DNA of 64,000 bases, taken from positions 1 through 64,000 of the forward strand of contig DUPK01000016.1 of NCBI GenBank assembly GCA_012838345.1. Direction: 5' to 3'. Shown here piece after piece: positions 1-8,587 of the stretch; position 1 is the stretch's first letter, and every line of letters begins with the position of its first letter. Position numbers and translations under genes: made by a program. The notes under the pieces were generated by a model. That model was not told where the DNA came from. It searched no databases and saw only the letters and a list, made by a program, of their open reading frames with translations. This stretch comes from Clostridiales bacterium. GTDB taxonomy: Bacteria; Bacillota; Clostridia; Oscillospirales; Oscillospiraceae.

Positions 1-126
1 AGGCCTATCTCCTGCGCATTCATCGTTGTCGGTCTTATCGTTCTGATCTGGGGCATGGTTGGCCCTGTTATTAGGAAGGCCCTTAAAAAAGACAAAACCG
101 ACTCAACCGCAAATACTGGGTGTTAA
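1..126 (+). CDS. TctA-family transporter permease, C-terminal fragment (partial)
   Basis: The reading frame is open from base 1 to a TAA at 124-126 and encodes the last 41 residues of a protein that begins outside the window. It starts RPISCAF, continues as one hydrophobic helix and ends in a lysine-rich cytoplasmic tail. An RPIS motif before a last membrane helix is typical of the large permease (TctA) of tripartite tricarboxylate transporters. A TctC-type binding protein follows 45 bases downstream, which supports the call. The family assignment rests on this short tail and the neighbour, so TctB or another permease is not fully excluded. Confidence 0.6.
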   Translation, partial: RPISCAFIVVGLIVLIWGMVGPVIRKALKKDKTDSTANTGC

Positions 127-171
127 TCCCATATTTGATATTCAAAATACTGAAAAACAGGAGGAAAGAAA

Positions 172-1260
172 ATGAAAAAAGTCGTAGCACTGCTTCTGGT
201 TCTGGTAATGGCGCTCGCTTTCACTGCCTGCGGTCCCAAGGCGCCCACGCCTACCACCGCGCCTACCGCCGCGCCTATCGGTCAGCCCCAGCCCACGCAG
301 GCCCCGGCCCCAAAATGGCCTAACGGCGACGTCACCATTCTGTGCGGTAATGCCGTCGGCTCTCTGTTCGACATCAACGTCCGCACCGTCGCCGACTGGA
401 TTACCCACAAGACCGGCGCAAAGGTCATCGTCGAGAACAACGACACTGGCGGCGGCGCAAACCTTGCCAAAAAGCTTATCAACGCCAAGCCCGACGGCCA
501 GACCATCATGCTCATCGGTATGAACAACATACTGAACTATCACGCCGGCATCTGGGAAGTCAACCCCTGCGACACCTCGAAGTTCAAGCTCGTCTGCGGT
601 ATGATTCAGCCTCTGCCCGACTCCGGCTGCATACTTCTCACACAGGCCGACCAGCCCTACAACAACTGGCAGGAGCTTGAGGAGTACGCCAAGGCCAACC
701 CCGACACCGTAACCGTTGCATCCATGCCCGGCAAGGTCATGGACACCAAGATGAAGTCGCTGTTCGTCCAGACCGGTCTTTCCGAGTACATCCGTTGGGT
801 CTCCACCGATAGTGCTGGCGCCACCGCAGGTCTGTTGGGCGGCACCATTAACATCGTCATTCTTGACGAGACCACCGCTGCCGGCTATCTGAAGGACGGC
901 ACGCTCAAGCCCATCATCAACTCCCGCGACAACGACGACTTCTCCGCATACGGAGACGACCCGGTTGTCGATGTCATCAAGGATATTCCCAACCTTATCG
1001 ACGTCTTCGGCGAGAAGGGTAAGGCCTATGCCGTTCCCAACCGCTCCATGTTCGTTGCTCCCGCCGGCACCCCCGACGAGATCATCGAGCAGATAGCTGC
1101 GGTCATCGACGCTATCGACCTTGAGACCGAGGGCGAGTTCTACGAGAGATGCCGCGTAAACGGCGGTACCTCCAAGTACTACACCTGGCCCGGCGACGAA
1201 GTCATGGCCGAGTGGAATCGCCTTGACGCTGTTCTCAAGACAATCGCAGAAATGGGCTAA
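172..1260 (+). CDS. TctC/Bug-family solute-binding lipoprotein of a tripartite tricarboxylate transporter
   Basis: This 362-residue protein would capture a carboxylate outside the membrane and deliver it to the TctAB permease. It has a lipoprotein signal peptide with the lipobox FTAC near residue 20, then a proline/threonine/alanine-rich linker of about 30 residues. The mature part has the Bug-family layout: a VTILCGNAVG start, the VIVENNDTGGGANLA segment, and a late APAGTPDEIIEQ motif. A good Shine-Dalgarno (GGAGG) lies 8 bases before the ATG. It follows the TctA tail directly and is followed by a strong hairpin, so it is the last gene of the transporter operon. The ligand cannot be read from sequence; Bug proteins bind diverse carboxylates. 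Confidence 0.9.
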   Translation: MKKVVALLLVLVMALAFTACGPKAPTPTTAPTAAPIGQPQPTQAPAPKWPNGDVTILCGNAVGSLFDINVRTVADWITHKTGAKVIVENNDTGGGANLAKKLINAKPDGQTIMLIGMNNILNYHAGIWEVNPCDTSKFKLVCGMIQPLPDSGCILLTQADQPYNNWQELEEYAKANPDTVTVASMPGKVMDTKMKSLFVQTGLSEYIRWVSTDSAGATAGLLGGTINIVILDETTAAGYLKDGTLKPIINSRDNDDFSAYGDDPVVDVIKDIPNLIDVFGEKGKAYAVPNRSMFVAPAGTPDEIIEQIAAVIDAIDLETEGEFYERCRVNGGTSKYYTWPGDEVMAEWNRLDAVLKTIAEMG

Positions 1261-1283
1261 TTTGAATATTAGGATTTAACCCG

Positions 1284-1322
1284 AATTGGGGGTTGCGTGA
1301 TGTCCTCATGCAGCCCCCAATT
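1284..1322 (+). terminator. Hairpin terminator after the TctC gene
   Basis: A 17-base-pair stem with two G-U pairs (arm AATTGGGGGTTGCGTGA, five-base loop, complementary arm) starts 23 bases after the TctC stop. Only a short T-run follows, so it may be a weak terminator or an mRNA-stabilising hairpin before the MmgE/PrpD gene. Confidence 0.65.
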
Positions 1323-1354
1323 TACTAAAAACCTTTTAATTATGAGGTACAGCC

Positions 1355-2734
1355 ATGAACCTTTCTTTTACTCTTGCAGATTTTGTTGCAAACACAAACT
1401 ATGAAAACATTCCGCCGCATGTGATTGAAACGCAGAAGAAGTCCGTCATGGACGCCGTGGCTATCACTCTCGGCGCCTCGGCGCTCGGCGACGGCTGCCG
1501 GCAGATGGTGAAGATAGCGGAGAAACTCTCAGCGGGCGGCAGGGAAGAGGCCGCGGTAATCGGCTTTAATAAGCGCCTTCCCGCCGTGTGGGCGGCCTTT
1601 GCAAACGCCTCGATGGCCCACTCGCTCGACTTCGGCGACACCCACCAGAAGAGCACCATCCACTCCAACGCCTCGAGCTTCCCGGCAGCTCTGGCGGTTG
1701 CCGAGAAGATGGGGAAGGTATCTGGAAAGAAGCTCCTGGAGGCCCTTGTCCTCGGTAGCGAGGTGGCAATCAGGATTGCCCTGGCTGCGGACGTAAACAC
1801 CCTCGAATACGGCTTCTACATTCCCACAATTTACTCGTCCTACGGAGCCACCGCCGCGGTTGCAAAGCTGATGGGACTGAACACCGAACAGATTGTCAGC
1901 GCAATCAGCTTCAACCTCTGCCAGACAACCTGCAGCAGCGAGCTTACAAACAGCCCCAAGACGGCCCTCCGCTCCGTACGCGAAGCCTTTGCCGCGAGAA
2001 ACGCCATCGTTGCCTGCTGCATGGCCAAGGAGAACCTCATCGGCTTTGAGGCCCCGCTTGAGGGCAAGCTCGGCTTCTATCACGCCTTTGTGCACGATAA
2101 CTACACCCCCGAAAAGGCGCTTTATAAGCTCGGTGAGCACTTCGAGGCGGGCGAGCTTACATTCAAGGTCTGGCCCTGCTGCTTTGGAACCCACTCGGCT
2201 ATCACCGCAGCGATAAGCATAGCCAAGGAAGAAGGCATAAGCGCCGAGGACGTGCGCCATGTGCAGGTCTATATTGGTGCGCAGAATAAAATGCTGTTTG
2301 AGCCCCTTGAGCAGAGGCGCAATCCCGAAACTTCAATTATCGGAAAATTCAGCATACCCTTCACTCTTGCCACGGCGCTTGTCAAAGGTAATGTCGATTT
2401 GACAAGCTTTTCTCACGAGAGCCTGTACGACGAAAAGGTGCGCGCGCTAGCGGCCAAGGTCGACTACACCTATATGGACGAGTGGCAGCGCGGCAAGGAG
2501 ACCTACACGAAGGTCGTCATGGAGACGACTAAGGGGACCTTTGAGCGCTTTGTCACAAGCCCCTTTGGGACCCCGGAAAACCCGATGGATGATGATATGT
2601 TCAGCCAGAAGTTTGACGCGTGCGCAAAAAGCGCGCTAAGCCCCAAATCACAGCGCGAGCTTGACGAGCTAAAGAACGTTATCCGCGCACTGGATACCAT
2701 AGATGACATCTCCGAGTTGACAAGACTTCTGTAG
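1355..2734 (+). CDS. MmgE/PrpD family protein
   Basis: This 459-residue protein is full length for the MmgE/PrpD family, which includes 2-methylcitrate dehydratase PrpD, cis-aconitate decarboxylase and iminodisuccinate epimerase. Members are cytosolic and act on small di- or tricarboxylates. The helical N-terminal domain carries the segment SLDFGDTHQKSTIHSNAS at about residues 88-105, where PrpD-like proteins have a DxxD(T)H-type active-site region; the C-terminal part is the alpha/beta domain. There is no prpB, prpC or prpE nearby, so a methylcitrate cycle is unlikely. Its position after a carboxylate transporter suggests it acts on the imported acid (inference). Confidence 0.85.
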   Translation: MNLSFTLADFVANTNYENIPPHVIETQKKSVMDAVAITLGASALGDGCRQMVKIAEKLSAGGREEAAVIGFNKRLPAVWAAFANASMAHSLDFGDTHQKSTIHSNASSFPAALAVAEKMGKVSGKKLLEALVLGSEVAIRIALAADVNTLEYGFYIPTIYSSYGATAAVAKLMGLNTEQIVSAISFNLCQTTCSSELTNSPKTALRSVREAFAARNAIVACCMAKENLIGFEAPLEGKLGFYHAFVHDNYTPEKALYKLGEHFEAGELTFKVWPCCFGTHSAITAAISIAKEEGISAEDVRHVQVYIGAQNKMLFEPLEQRRNPETSIIGKFSIPFTLATALVKGNVDLTSFSHESLYDEKVRALAAKVDYTYMDEWQRGKETYTKVVMETTKGTFERFVTSPFGTPENPMDDDMFSQKFDACAKSALSPKSQRELDELKNVIRALDTIDDISELTRLL

Positions 2735-2770
2735 TTAAAGTGCAAATTATCTTGAAAGAGGCTAATATAT

Positions 2771-3931
2771 ATGGACAAGAAAACAATCACTCTTCTCGCC
2801 GTAGGTGACAACATACCCGGCATGGGCGAATACAATGAGCTCTACGACCATGTTGCGCCCCTGCTGAATGAGGCCGACATCAGCTTCGGCCAGCTTGAGA
2901 CCGTGCTAATCGACGAGAAAATCGAGGACCTTTACCCCTATGTGGCGTCCCAGGCCCGCATGCCCTGTTCCTCGGACCCCGGCGTGGCCCCCAAGTTGAA
3001 GGAAGCGGGCTTTGACATCATTTCCTTCGCCTCAAACCACGCCCTCGACTACGGGAGAACGCATTTTCTCAACACCATCGACTATCTGCGAAAGGCTGGC
3101 CTTGAGGTTGTAGGCGGGGGCGAGAACGAGGAGGACGCGCGCCGTTTCTTCGTTATTGAGCGCAACGGTACAAAGATAGCCTTTCTCAGCTATTGCTCCA
3201 TCCTTCCGCAGGATTACTGGGCGCAGGAAGCCCGCCCCGGAGTAAATCCCGCGAGAGGGCACACGCTGTACGAGCAGGTTGAGCACGACCAGCCTGGCAC
3301 GCCCTGCCGCATACACACCTGGGCGCATAAGCAGGACAAGGCCAACATGGTTGAGGATATAAAGAAGGCAAGGGAGCTTGCCGACATCGTGGCCGTCTCC
3401 ATGCACTGGGGCATCCATTTTACGCAGGCGGAGATAGCCGAGTACCAGGTTGAGTACGGGCGCGAGGCCATAGACGCCGGTGCCGACATCGTCCTCGGCC
3501 ACCACGCCCACATCCTAAAGCCGATTGAGGTTTACAAGGGCAAGGTCATCTTCTACTCGCTCGGGAACTTCGCAATGACCGACCCGAACAGGATGGAGCG
3601 CGACAAGAAGACTCTAAGGCAGGATATGCGCACTTCGAAGAAGCACCAGGAGATGGCGAAAATCCGCAAGGGCTTCGGCACGGGCGGCGCCGTCAAGACC
3701 TTCCCCGAGGACTGTTATTACTCCATGATTGCAAAAATTGAAATCAGGGACAAGAAAATCGAGCGAGTATCCTATCTCCCGGTTTATATACCCGACGACT
3801 TTAAACCTTATGTTGTGAAGCCCCAAGACCCGCTATTTAAAACCATACACGACTACATGATAATGATTAACGAGATGGTCGGCATAGAGACAAAGTACAC
3901 CGTAGATGGCGACGAAATCGTTATCGGCTGA
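2771..3931 (+). CDS. CapA-family (PGA_cap) metallophosphoesterase-like protein
   Basis: The 386-residue product has the CapA fold related to calcineurin-like phosphoesterases. Visible motifs are AVGDNIPG at the N-terminus, GQLETVL, FASNHALDYG, SMHWGIHFT, and LGHHAHILKPIE followed by FYSLGNF; the Asp, Asn and His residues match the metal-binding positions of the fold. CapA proteins are best known from poly-gamma-glutamate capsule synthesis, but that protein has an N-terminal membrane anchor. Here the domain begins at residue 1 with no signal peptide, so a cytoplasmic enzyme is more likely. No capB or capC is present. It sits 36 bases after the PrpD-like gene and 38 before a UROD-fold gene. Confidence 0.8.
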   Translation: MDKKTITLLAVGDNIPGMGEYNELYDHVAPLLNEADISFGQLETVLIDEKIEDLYPYVASQARMPCSSDPGVAPKLKEAGFDIISFASNHALDYGRTHFLNTIDYLRKAGLEVVGGGENEEDARRFFVIERNGTKIAFLSYCSILPQDYWAQEARPGVNPARGHTLYEQVEHDQPGTPCRIHTWAHKQDKANMVEDIKKARELADIVAVSMHWGIHFTQAEIAEYQVEYGREAIDAGADIVLGHHAHILKPIEVYKGKVIFYSLGNFAMTDPNRMERDKKTLRQDMRTSKKHQEMAKIRKGFGTGGAVKTFPEDCYYSMIAKIEIRDKKIERVSYLPVYIPDDFKPYVVKPQDPLFKTIHDYMIMINEMVGIETKYTVDGDEIVIG

Positions 3932-3969
3932 TTTGACATACTATCTTTAAAAGCAAAGAGGTAATAAAT

Positions 3970-4926
3970 ATGTTGACACCGAGAGAGAATTTCATCAGAT
4001 ACTTTAAAGACGAGCCCACCGAATGGATGCCGAGCGGCCTTGATTATTTACAGTTCGCTCCCGAGGAAATCGTCGAGAATGTTGTCAGGGGCTTTGTGTC
4101 CCAGCAGGAGCCCTTCCCAAAGGAGAAGTTCGGAGGCCGCGGCTGGTTTGGTATTGACTGGGTCTTTGTGCCCGTCGCTGGCGGCTCTATGGAGGTGGCC
4201 CCGCTTTTCGAGAATATTATAGGCTGGGAAGATAAGGTCGAGTGGCCGAACCTCGACGAGGTAGACTGGGAAGCTGTAAAGGAGAGGAACAAGGATTACC
4301 TCAGGACCGACAAGCTCATCAGGACCAGTATTTTTACCGGCTTCTATGAGAGGCTTATATCCTTCGTCGGCTTTGAAAACGCCGCGGTCGCCCTGGTCGA
4401 CGAGGACCAGGCCGAGCACGTGCACAGGCTCTTTGACCGCCTGGCCGACTTCTACATAGACTTCATCCAGCGCATGCACCGCCACTGCAATGTAGAGCTC
4501 TTTGAACTGCACGACGACTGGGGCACGCAGAAGTCCCTCATGTTCTCCTCTGAAACCCACAGGGATATGATTGTTCCCTATGTGCGCAAGGTTGTTGATG
4601 CCGCCCACAAGGAAGGCTGCTTTATTGAGATGCACTCCTGCGGCGCGGTGGAGCCCCTCTTCCCGAACTTCCTCGAGGCAGGTTTTGACACCTGGCGCGG
4701 CCAGGCCACCGCGATTGACAAGCGCGCCCTCGTGGAAAAGTACGGCGACAGGTTCAAGTTCGGCGTTGAAATCCGTCCCGCGCCGGATGCCTCAGTCAAG
4801 GAGATAAAGGAGCTTTGCCGGAAGTTCAAGGAGGATTACGCCGGAAAGAAGGTCTGGCTCTCCATATCTGCCCTCATGCCCGAGTATCAAACCGAAGTTA
4901 TAATGAAAGAAATCTACGGCAACTAA
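3970..4926 (+). CDS. UROD-fold (uroporphyrinogen decarboxylase family) methyltransferase-like protein
   Basis: This 318-residue protein has the uroporphyrinogen decarboxylase fold. In anaerobes most such proteins outside heme operons are zinc-dependent methyltransferases moving methyl groups between substrates, corrinoid proteins and cofactors (MtaA, MtbA, CmuA-like). It shows the family's HDDWGTQ motif at about residue 178 and a MHSCGAVEP segment at about residue 222, where H-x-C is the usual zinc-binding pair. No corrinoid protein gene is adjacent. It ends the PrpD-CapA-UROD group and is followed by a perfect terminator. It retains the HxC pair, unlike its two paralogues in this window. Substrate unknown. 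Confidence 0.85.
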   Translation: MLTPRENFIRYFKDEPTEWMPSGLDYLQFAPEEIVENVVRGFVSQQEPFPKEKFGGRGWFGIDWVFVPVAGGSMEVAPLFENIIGWEDKVEWPNLDEVDWEAVKERNKDYLRTDKLIRTSIFTGFYERLISFVGFENAAVALVDEDQAEHVHRLFDRLADFYIDFIQRMHRHCNVELFELHDDWGTQKSLMFSSETHRDMIVPYVRKVVDAAHKEGCFIEMHSCGAVEPLFPNFLEAGFDTWRGQATAIDKRALVEKYGDRFKFGVEIRPAPDASVKEIKELCRKFKEDYAGKKVWLSISALMPEYQTEVIMKEIYGN

Positions 4927-4952
4927 GGTTTAGCAGAAACATAAGTAGAATA

Positions 4953-4990
4953 AATGCCGCGGCTTTGAAACTCAAAGCCGCGGCATTTTT
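4953..4990 (+). terminator. Rho-independent terminator
   Basis: A perfect 16-base-pair GC-rich stem (arm AATGCCGCGGCTTTGA) with a three-base loop, followed by five Ts, lies 26 bases past the UROD-fold stop codon and between two convergent genes. Confidence 0.92.
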
Positions 4991-5035
4991 ATATCGGATA
5001 AATAGCTGTAAGGTATGGGTTTTACTTAGCAGGGT

Positions 5036-6235
5036 TTAAGTTCCTGTCAAGCTTTTTGCAGTCATCCTGCCAAATTCGACTGCGGCAACTTCCGCATTGC
5101 CGTCCGGGTTCCACTGATTCTTAAACCCCTCGCTTAAGATCTCAAAGCCCGCAGCCGCCATCAAATCGCTTATTATCTTCACCGACTCGCCGCTCCAGCC
5201 GTAGCAGCCGAAGGCGGCGGCCTTTTTGTTTTTAAACCGGAGCCCCTTCATGAGGTTGATAAAGCCCGCCACCGAGTGCAATATGGTGTTCGTAATCGTC
5301 GGCGAGCCGATTAGAACCGCCTTTGATTTAAACACCTCCGTTATAACGTCGTTGACATCGCTCTTGGGCAGGTTGTAGACCTTGACGACGATCTCCGGGT
5401 CCGAGGACCTGATTCCCTCGGCAATCTTTTCGGCGAGCCTTTTCGTGCCGTTCCACATGGTGTCGTAGACTATGGTAATCTGGTTTTCCTGATAGTCGTT
5501 TGCCCACTCCGCGTATTTCTTGACTATCTGCATGGGATTGTCTCTCCAAACAACCCCGTGGCTCGTCGCGATAACGTCAATCGGAAGATTCAGGGCAGCA
5601 ATCTCGTCCAGCTTTTTCCTAAGCATGGCGCTAAATGGAGTTATAATATTCGCGTAGTACTTCATCGACTCGTAGAAAAGTTCGCACTGGTCAACCAGGT
5701 CGTTAAAGAGCATTTCCGATGCCAAATGCTGCCCGAAGGCGTCGTTACTGAAGAGGATATTGTCTTGCGTCAGGTAAGTCGCCATACTGTCTGGCCAGTG
5801 AAGCATCGTCATCTCCATGAAAACCAGCTCTTTTCCGCTGCCGATATCGATTTTGTCCCCGGTTTTGACGACTTTGAAATTCCAGTCCTGATGGTATTGT
5901 CCCTTTAAGGATTTTACGCAGTTTGCGGTACAGTAAATCGGCGTGTCTGGGATGTACTTCATCAGCAGGGGGAGGGAGCCGCTGTGGTCGACCTCTCCGT
6001 GGTTTGCGACTATGAAGTCGATTTTCTTTAAATCGATTTCCTTTGCTAGATTTGCGACGAACTCCTCCGCGTAAGGAGCCCAGACCGTATCTATCAGGAC
6101 GGTTTTTTCCTCCTGAATCAAATAGGAATTATAGCTTGAGCCCCTGTGGGTTGAATACTCATGGCCGTGAAACTCACGCAGCTCCCAGTCGACCTTGCCT
6201 ACCCAGTGCACATTGTTCTTAATCAGTTTTTTCAT
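5036..6235 (-). CDS. FprA-type flavodiiron protein
   Basis: The 399-residue protein combines an N-terminal metallo-beta-lactamase-like diiron domain with a C-terminal flavodoxin domain. Diiron ligands are visible as NHGEVDHSG, LHWPD, FSNDAFGQH and a later TSHG. The flavodoxin part starts at about residue 253 with ITIVYDTMWNGT, the FMN phosphate-binding loop. Class A flavodiiron proteins reduce oxygen to water or nitric oxide to N2O in the cytoplasm of anaerobes, with electrons from rubredoxin or similar carriers. It is monocistronic in appearance: convergent with the UROD gene and 211 bases from the end of the PucR gene on the same strand. Confidence 0.95.
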   Translation of the reverse strand: MKKLIKNNVHWVGKVDWELREFHGHEYSTHRGSSYNSYLIQEEKTVLIDTVWAPYAEEFVANLAKEIDLKKIDFIVANHGEVDHSGSLPLLMKYIPDTPIYCTANCVKSLKGQYHQDWNFKVVKTGDKIDIGSGKELVFMEMTMLHWPDSMATYLTQDNILFSNDAFGQHLASEMLFNDLVDQCELFYESMKYYANIITPFSAMLRKKLDEIAALNLPIDVIATSHGVVWRDNPMQIVKKYAEWANDYQENQITIVYDTMWNGTKRLAEKIAEGIRSSDPEIVVKVYNLPKSDVNDVITEVFKSKAVLIGSPTITNTILHSVAGFINLMKGLRFKNKKAAAFGCYGWSGESVKIISDLMAAAGFEILSEGFKNQWNPDGNAEVAAVEFGRMTAKSLTGT

Positions 6236-6446
6236 AATAACACCCTTTCAAGCCCTTGTGGCAGGTTTTGATTTAATTTAGCCTCGGTGTACGGCATATA
6301 TTCTATCAGCTTCTGCCTAAAATTGGAACACAGATTTCGATATTTGTTGATTTTTGGTGGCAATTATGTGTTTAAAGGCGCTGAAAATGCGTGAAAGAGA
6401 TTTGTTGGCTTTCGAGCAGACCGGGGGAAGGGAAATTTCAGGTAAA

Positions 6447-7982
6447 TCAGTCTTTAAGCAAAAGCTCCAGGGAAATCAGCAGGTGGAGAATTTTGTAAGG
6501 GTCTTTATAATCAATACCCGTCAGCTCCTCTATCCTCTCCAGCCTGTATACCATGGTGGAGCGGTGGATAAACAGCTCCTTTGCGGTCTTTACGGCATTC
6601 ATGTTGTTGCGAAGATAGACCTTCAGCGTCGGCAAAAGCTCGCTCCCGTGTGTCTTGTCATATTCGCCTAAAAGCAGTATTTCGGGCGCGCAGAGAAAGC
6701 GCCCGTCAAGCTCCTCGGTAAGCTTTGAGGCCATGTAGGAAAGGACAAAATCGGCGAACCTGTAGTGCCATTGAAAGGGCCTTTGATTGAGACCAGTTCT
6801 GAGCGCGATTTTTGCCTGGAGAAAATAGTGCTGCAGGTCCTCAATATTGCTGAAACAGTTGCTGTAGCCTATCCTGAAGTATGCGTCCCTGAAGATTTCA
6901 AGGTGCTCCGAGATAAAGTTGTCGAGTAACCCGCCGTAACAGCCGATATTTATAACGCACACGATTTCGCCGCCGAATTCGACAAAGCAGCAGCCTTCTA
7001 TGTCGCGGTTGAAGGTCTGGCAGTAGTAGCGAATTGTCCTGTTATAGAAATCGCGGTCGCTCGGCATCAGCACGGCGCAGTGGAAGGGGCCGTCAAGCGG
7101 CCAGCTCCGCCGCTCGAAGCAATTTTGGAGCCGCCACTTCTCCACGGTCTCACCCTTTAAAAGGTCGATATATACATCCGCCATGCTGTCCGTCGGCAGG
7201 ATGCCGCTGCCGCTTGACGACAGGTCGTAGACAAGCTGGATAAAAGACGAGAAAAATTTAAGCAGGCCCGGCTCATAGCCCCTGAAGGGACTTGCGTCCT
7301 CGGGCAGAATAATCCTGCAGACGTATTCTCCCCTGAAGAACACGTTCTTGCAGAGAGCCCGCTTTGCAAAAATGCTAGCCTCATAGAAGAAAGGCTCGGT
7401 CAGATTTCGCACCTTGCTGAAGATGATGTCGTTTTTAAAAAACGTAACAATGTCGGGAGGCAGGAAGCCCTGCTCGTCGGGCTGCCCGAGGCCCGAAATC
7501 TCGTTTAAGTGCAGGCTGTGGTTGGACTTTGCAATCAGCCTGAAGTCGCTGTTTATTATCATCAGCTCGTTTCCGTTTAAATACGGCGCCAATATCTCGA
7601 CCATGTGCTGAACAGAGCGGCCCTTGTTGACCGAGTCCTGGAGCTTTTGCTCCAAAGTGTTGTACTCAAAGAATATCCTGTTTATGTCGTTCGAGAGCTC
7701 CTCCATATCGGTCGCTTCGTCAAGGGCTATAACACGCACAGGGCAGTCAAGGTAGGCTTCGGGCGGCATGCCTATGCAGATTATGGCCGAGCCCTCCTGT
7801 GCTAAAAAATCGCCATGAAGCGAGGTGGCGCGCGCAAGATACAGTACGCCTGTGGCAAAGACCGCGCCCCTCCTGTAGATTTCCGGGCGCTCAAGCACAA
7901 AGGGGTCGTCTTCTTTGTCGTAGTTTTTGTAGAGCGCGCGTTTTCCAAGCGCGTCCTCGATTATACCGAGACACAGGAGCAA
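6447..7982 (-). CDS. PucR-family transcriptional regulator
   Basis: This 511-residue protein has the PucR layout: an N-terminal sensory domain, a GAF-like middle and a C-terminal winged helix with the segment NAVKTAKELFIHRSTMVYRL typical of HTH_30. The frame extends upstream to a GTG at 8015, but a strong promoter (-35 TTGAAA, 17-base spacer, -10 TACAAT at 8016-8044) would put the transcript start inside that extension. A TTG at 7982 preceded by GGAAGGGGG gives an N-terminus (MLLCLGIIEDAL) that aligns with the other PucR protein in this window, so I choose it. It is divergent from a UROD-fold gene and may regulate it (inference). Confidence 0.85.
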   Translation of the reverse strand: MLLCLGIIEDALGKRALYKNYDKEDDPFVLERPEIYRRGAVFATGVLYLARATSLHGDFLAQEGSAIICIGMPPEAYLDCPVRVIALDEATDMEELSNDINRIFFEYNTLEQKLQDSVNKGRSVQHMVEILAPYLNGNELMIINSDFRLIAKSNHSLHLNEISGLGQPDEQGFLPPDIVTFFKNDIIFSKVRNLTEPFFYEASIFAKRALCKNVFFRGEYVCRIILPEDASPFRGYEPGLLKFFSSFIQLVYDLSSSGSGILPTDSMADVYIDLLKGETVEKWRLQNCFERRSWPLDGPFHCAVLMPSDRDFYNRTIRYYCQTFNRDIEGCCFVEFGGEIVCVINIGCYGGLLDNFISEHLEIFRDAYFRIGYSNCFSNIEDLQHYFLQAKIALRTGLNQRPFQWHYRFADFVLSYMASKLTEELDGRFLCAPEILLLGEYDKTHGSELLPTLKVYLRNNMNAVKTAKELFIHRSTMVYRLERIEELTGIDYKDPYKILHLLISLELLLKD

Positions 7983-8015
7983 AGTGGGGCCCCCTTCCGA
8001 ATAGTATTCATACAC

Positions 8016-8044
8016 ATTGTACTAAATTGCGCGCCAAGTTTCAA
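8016..8044 (-). promoter_or_regulatory. Promoter of the PucR-family gene
   Basis: Read on the minus strand, -35 TTGAAA (8039-8044) and -10 TACAAT (8016-8021) are separated by 17 bases. This near-consensus sigma-A promoter lies just before the regulator gene and supports a start codon downstream of base 8009. Confidence 0.7.
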
Positions 8045-8058
8045 TGTAATTGTATTAT

Positions 8059-8087
8059 TTACTTAAATATTAGCCCTGTCCTATAAT
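8059..8087 (+). promoter_or_regulatory. Candidate plus-strand promoter in the PucR-UROD gap
   Basis: -35 TTACTT (8059-8064) and -10 TATAAT (8082-8087) are 17 bases apart. It points toward the UROD remnant and the intact UROD-fold gene and lies 15 bases from the divergent PucR promoter, so one regulator site could control both. Confidence 0.5.
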
Positions 8088-8099
8088 GAAAGTGGATAA

Positions 8100-8548
8100 A
8101 CTTCTTATACAATTATTATGAAACTGAATGGGATTAAGTGGGCGACAATAACGATAAGACCGCCCAGTTAAAGTCTGAATAGCGTTTATGCGTGTAGAGG
8201 GCGTAATCGCTACTGAAGGAAGCGGACAGGATACCTATAGTGCCCTTATATGGCGGGGTAATACAGCGTTAAGTATGGCAGGAAAGAGGGAGTGATTGAC
8301 TACTGCAAGTTCCTGATTGACACCTGCGCCCCGGGAGGCGGCTATATTTTCGACACGAACGCCCTGGTTGACAACGTAAAGCGTGAAAACCTAGACGCGA
8401 TGTTTGAGGTATTCGAGACTTGCAGGTAGAAAATGGATGAAATAACTTTTTCCCGCTTTCTTCTGCAAACCGCGCCGGATTTTCTGCGTTTTTAGTCTAT
8501 TGTCACTTTTATAATTGGCTATCGCACAAAATAGGTAAGAAGGCTATT
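8100..8548. other. Long intergenic region holding gene debris
   Basis: Apart from the UROD remnant at 8262-8429, the stretch between the divergent PucR and UROD-fold genes holds no convincing open frame or RNA gene. Around 8139-8172 TGGGCG and CGCCCA can pair across a long loop, and AT-rich sequence precedes the Shine-Dalgarno of the next gene. The region looks like eroded coding sequence. Confidence 0.5.
8262..8429 (+). pseudogene. C-terminal remnant of a UROD-fold gene
   Basis: After a TAA at 8259-8261 the frame is open for 55 codons to a TAG. It reads like the end of a UROD-family protein: KYGRKEGVIDYCKFLID, then CAPGGGYIFDTNALVDN. The CAPGGGYIF segment is characteristic of methyltransferase-type UROD proteins. 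Just upstream another frame gives YGGVIQ, reminiscent of the preceding (W)GGxDTQ loop, which suggests frameshift decay. There is no start codon or N-terminal domain in the remaining gap. It is distinct in sequence from the intact gene that follows, so it is probably the relic of a second, formerly adjacent paralogue. Confidence 0.7.
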
Positions 8549-8587
8549 ATGAGAACTATATTAACAATATTTAAAGGAGGAACTTAC

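Noticed and set aside
1529..2260. Minus-strand frame of 243 codons
   Set aside because: Antisense to the MmgE/PrpD gene, which covers it completely and has family motifs.
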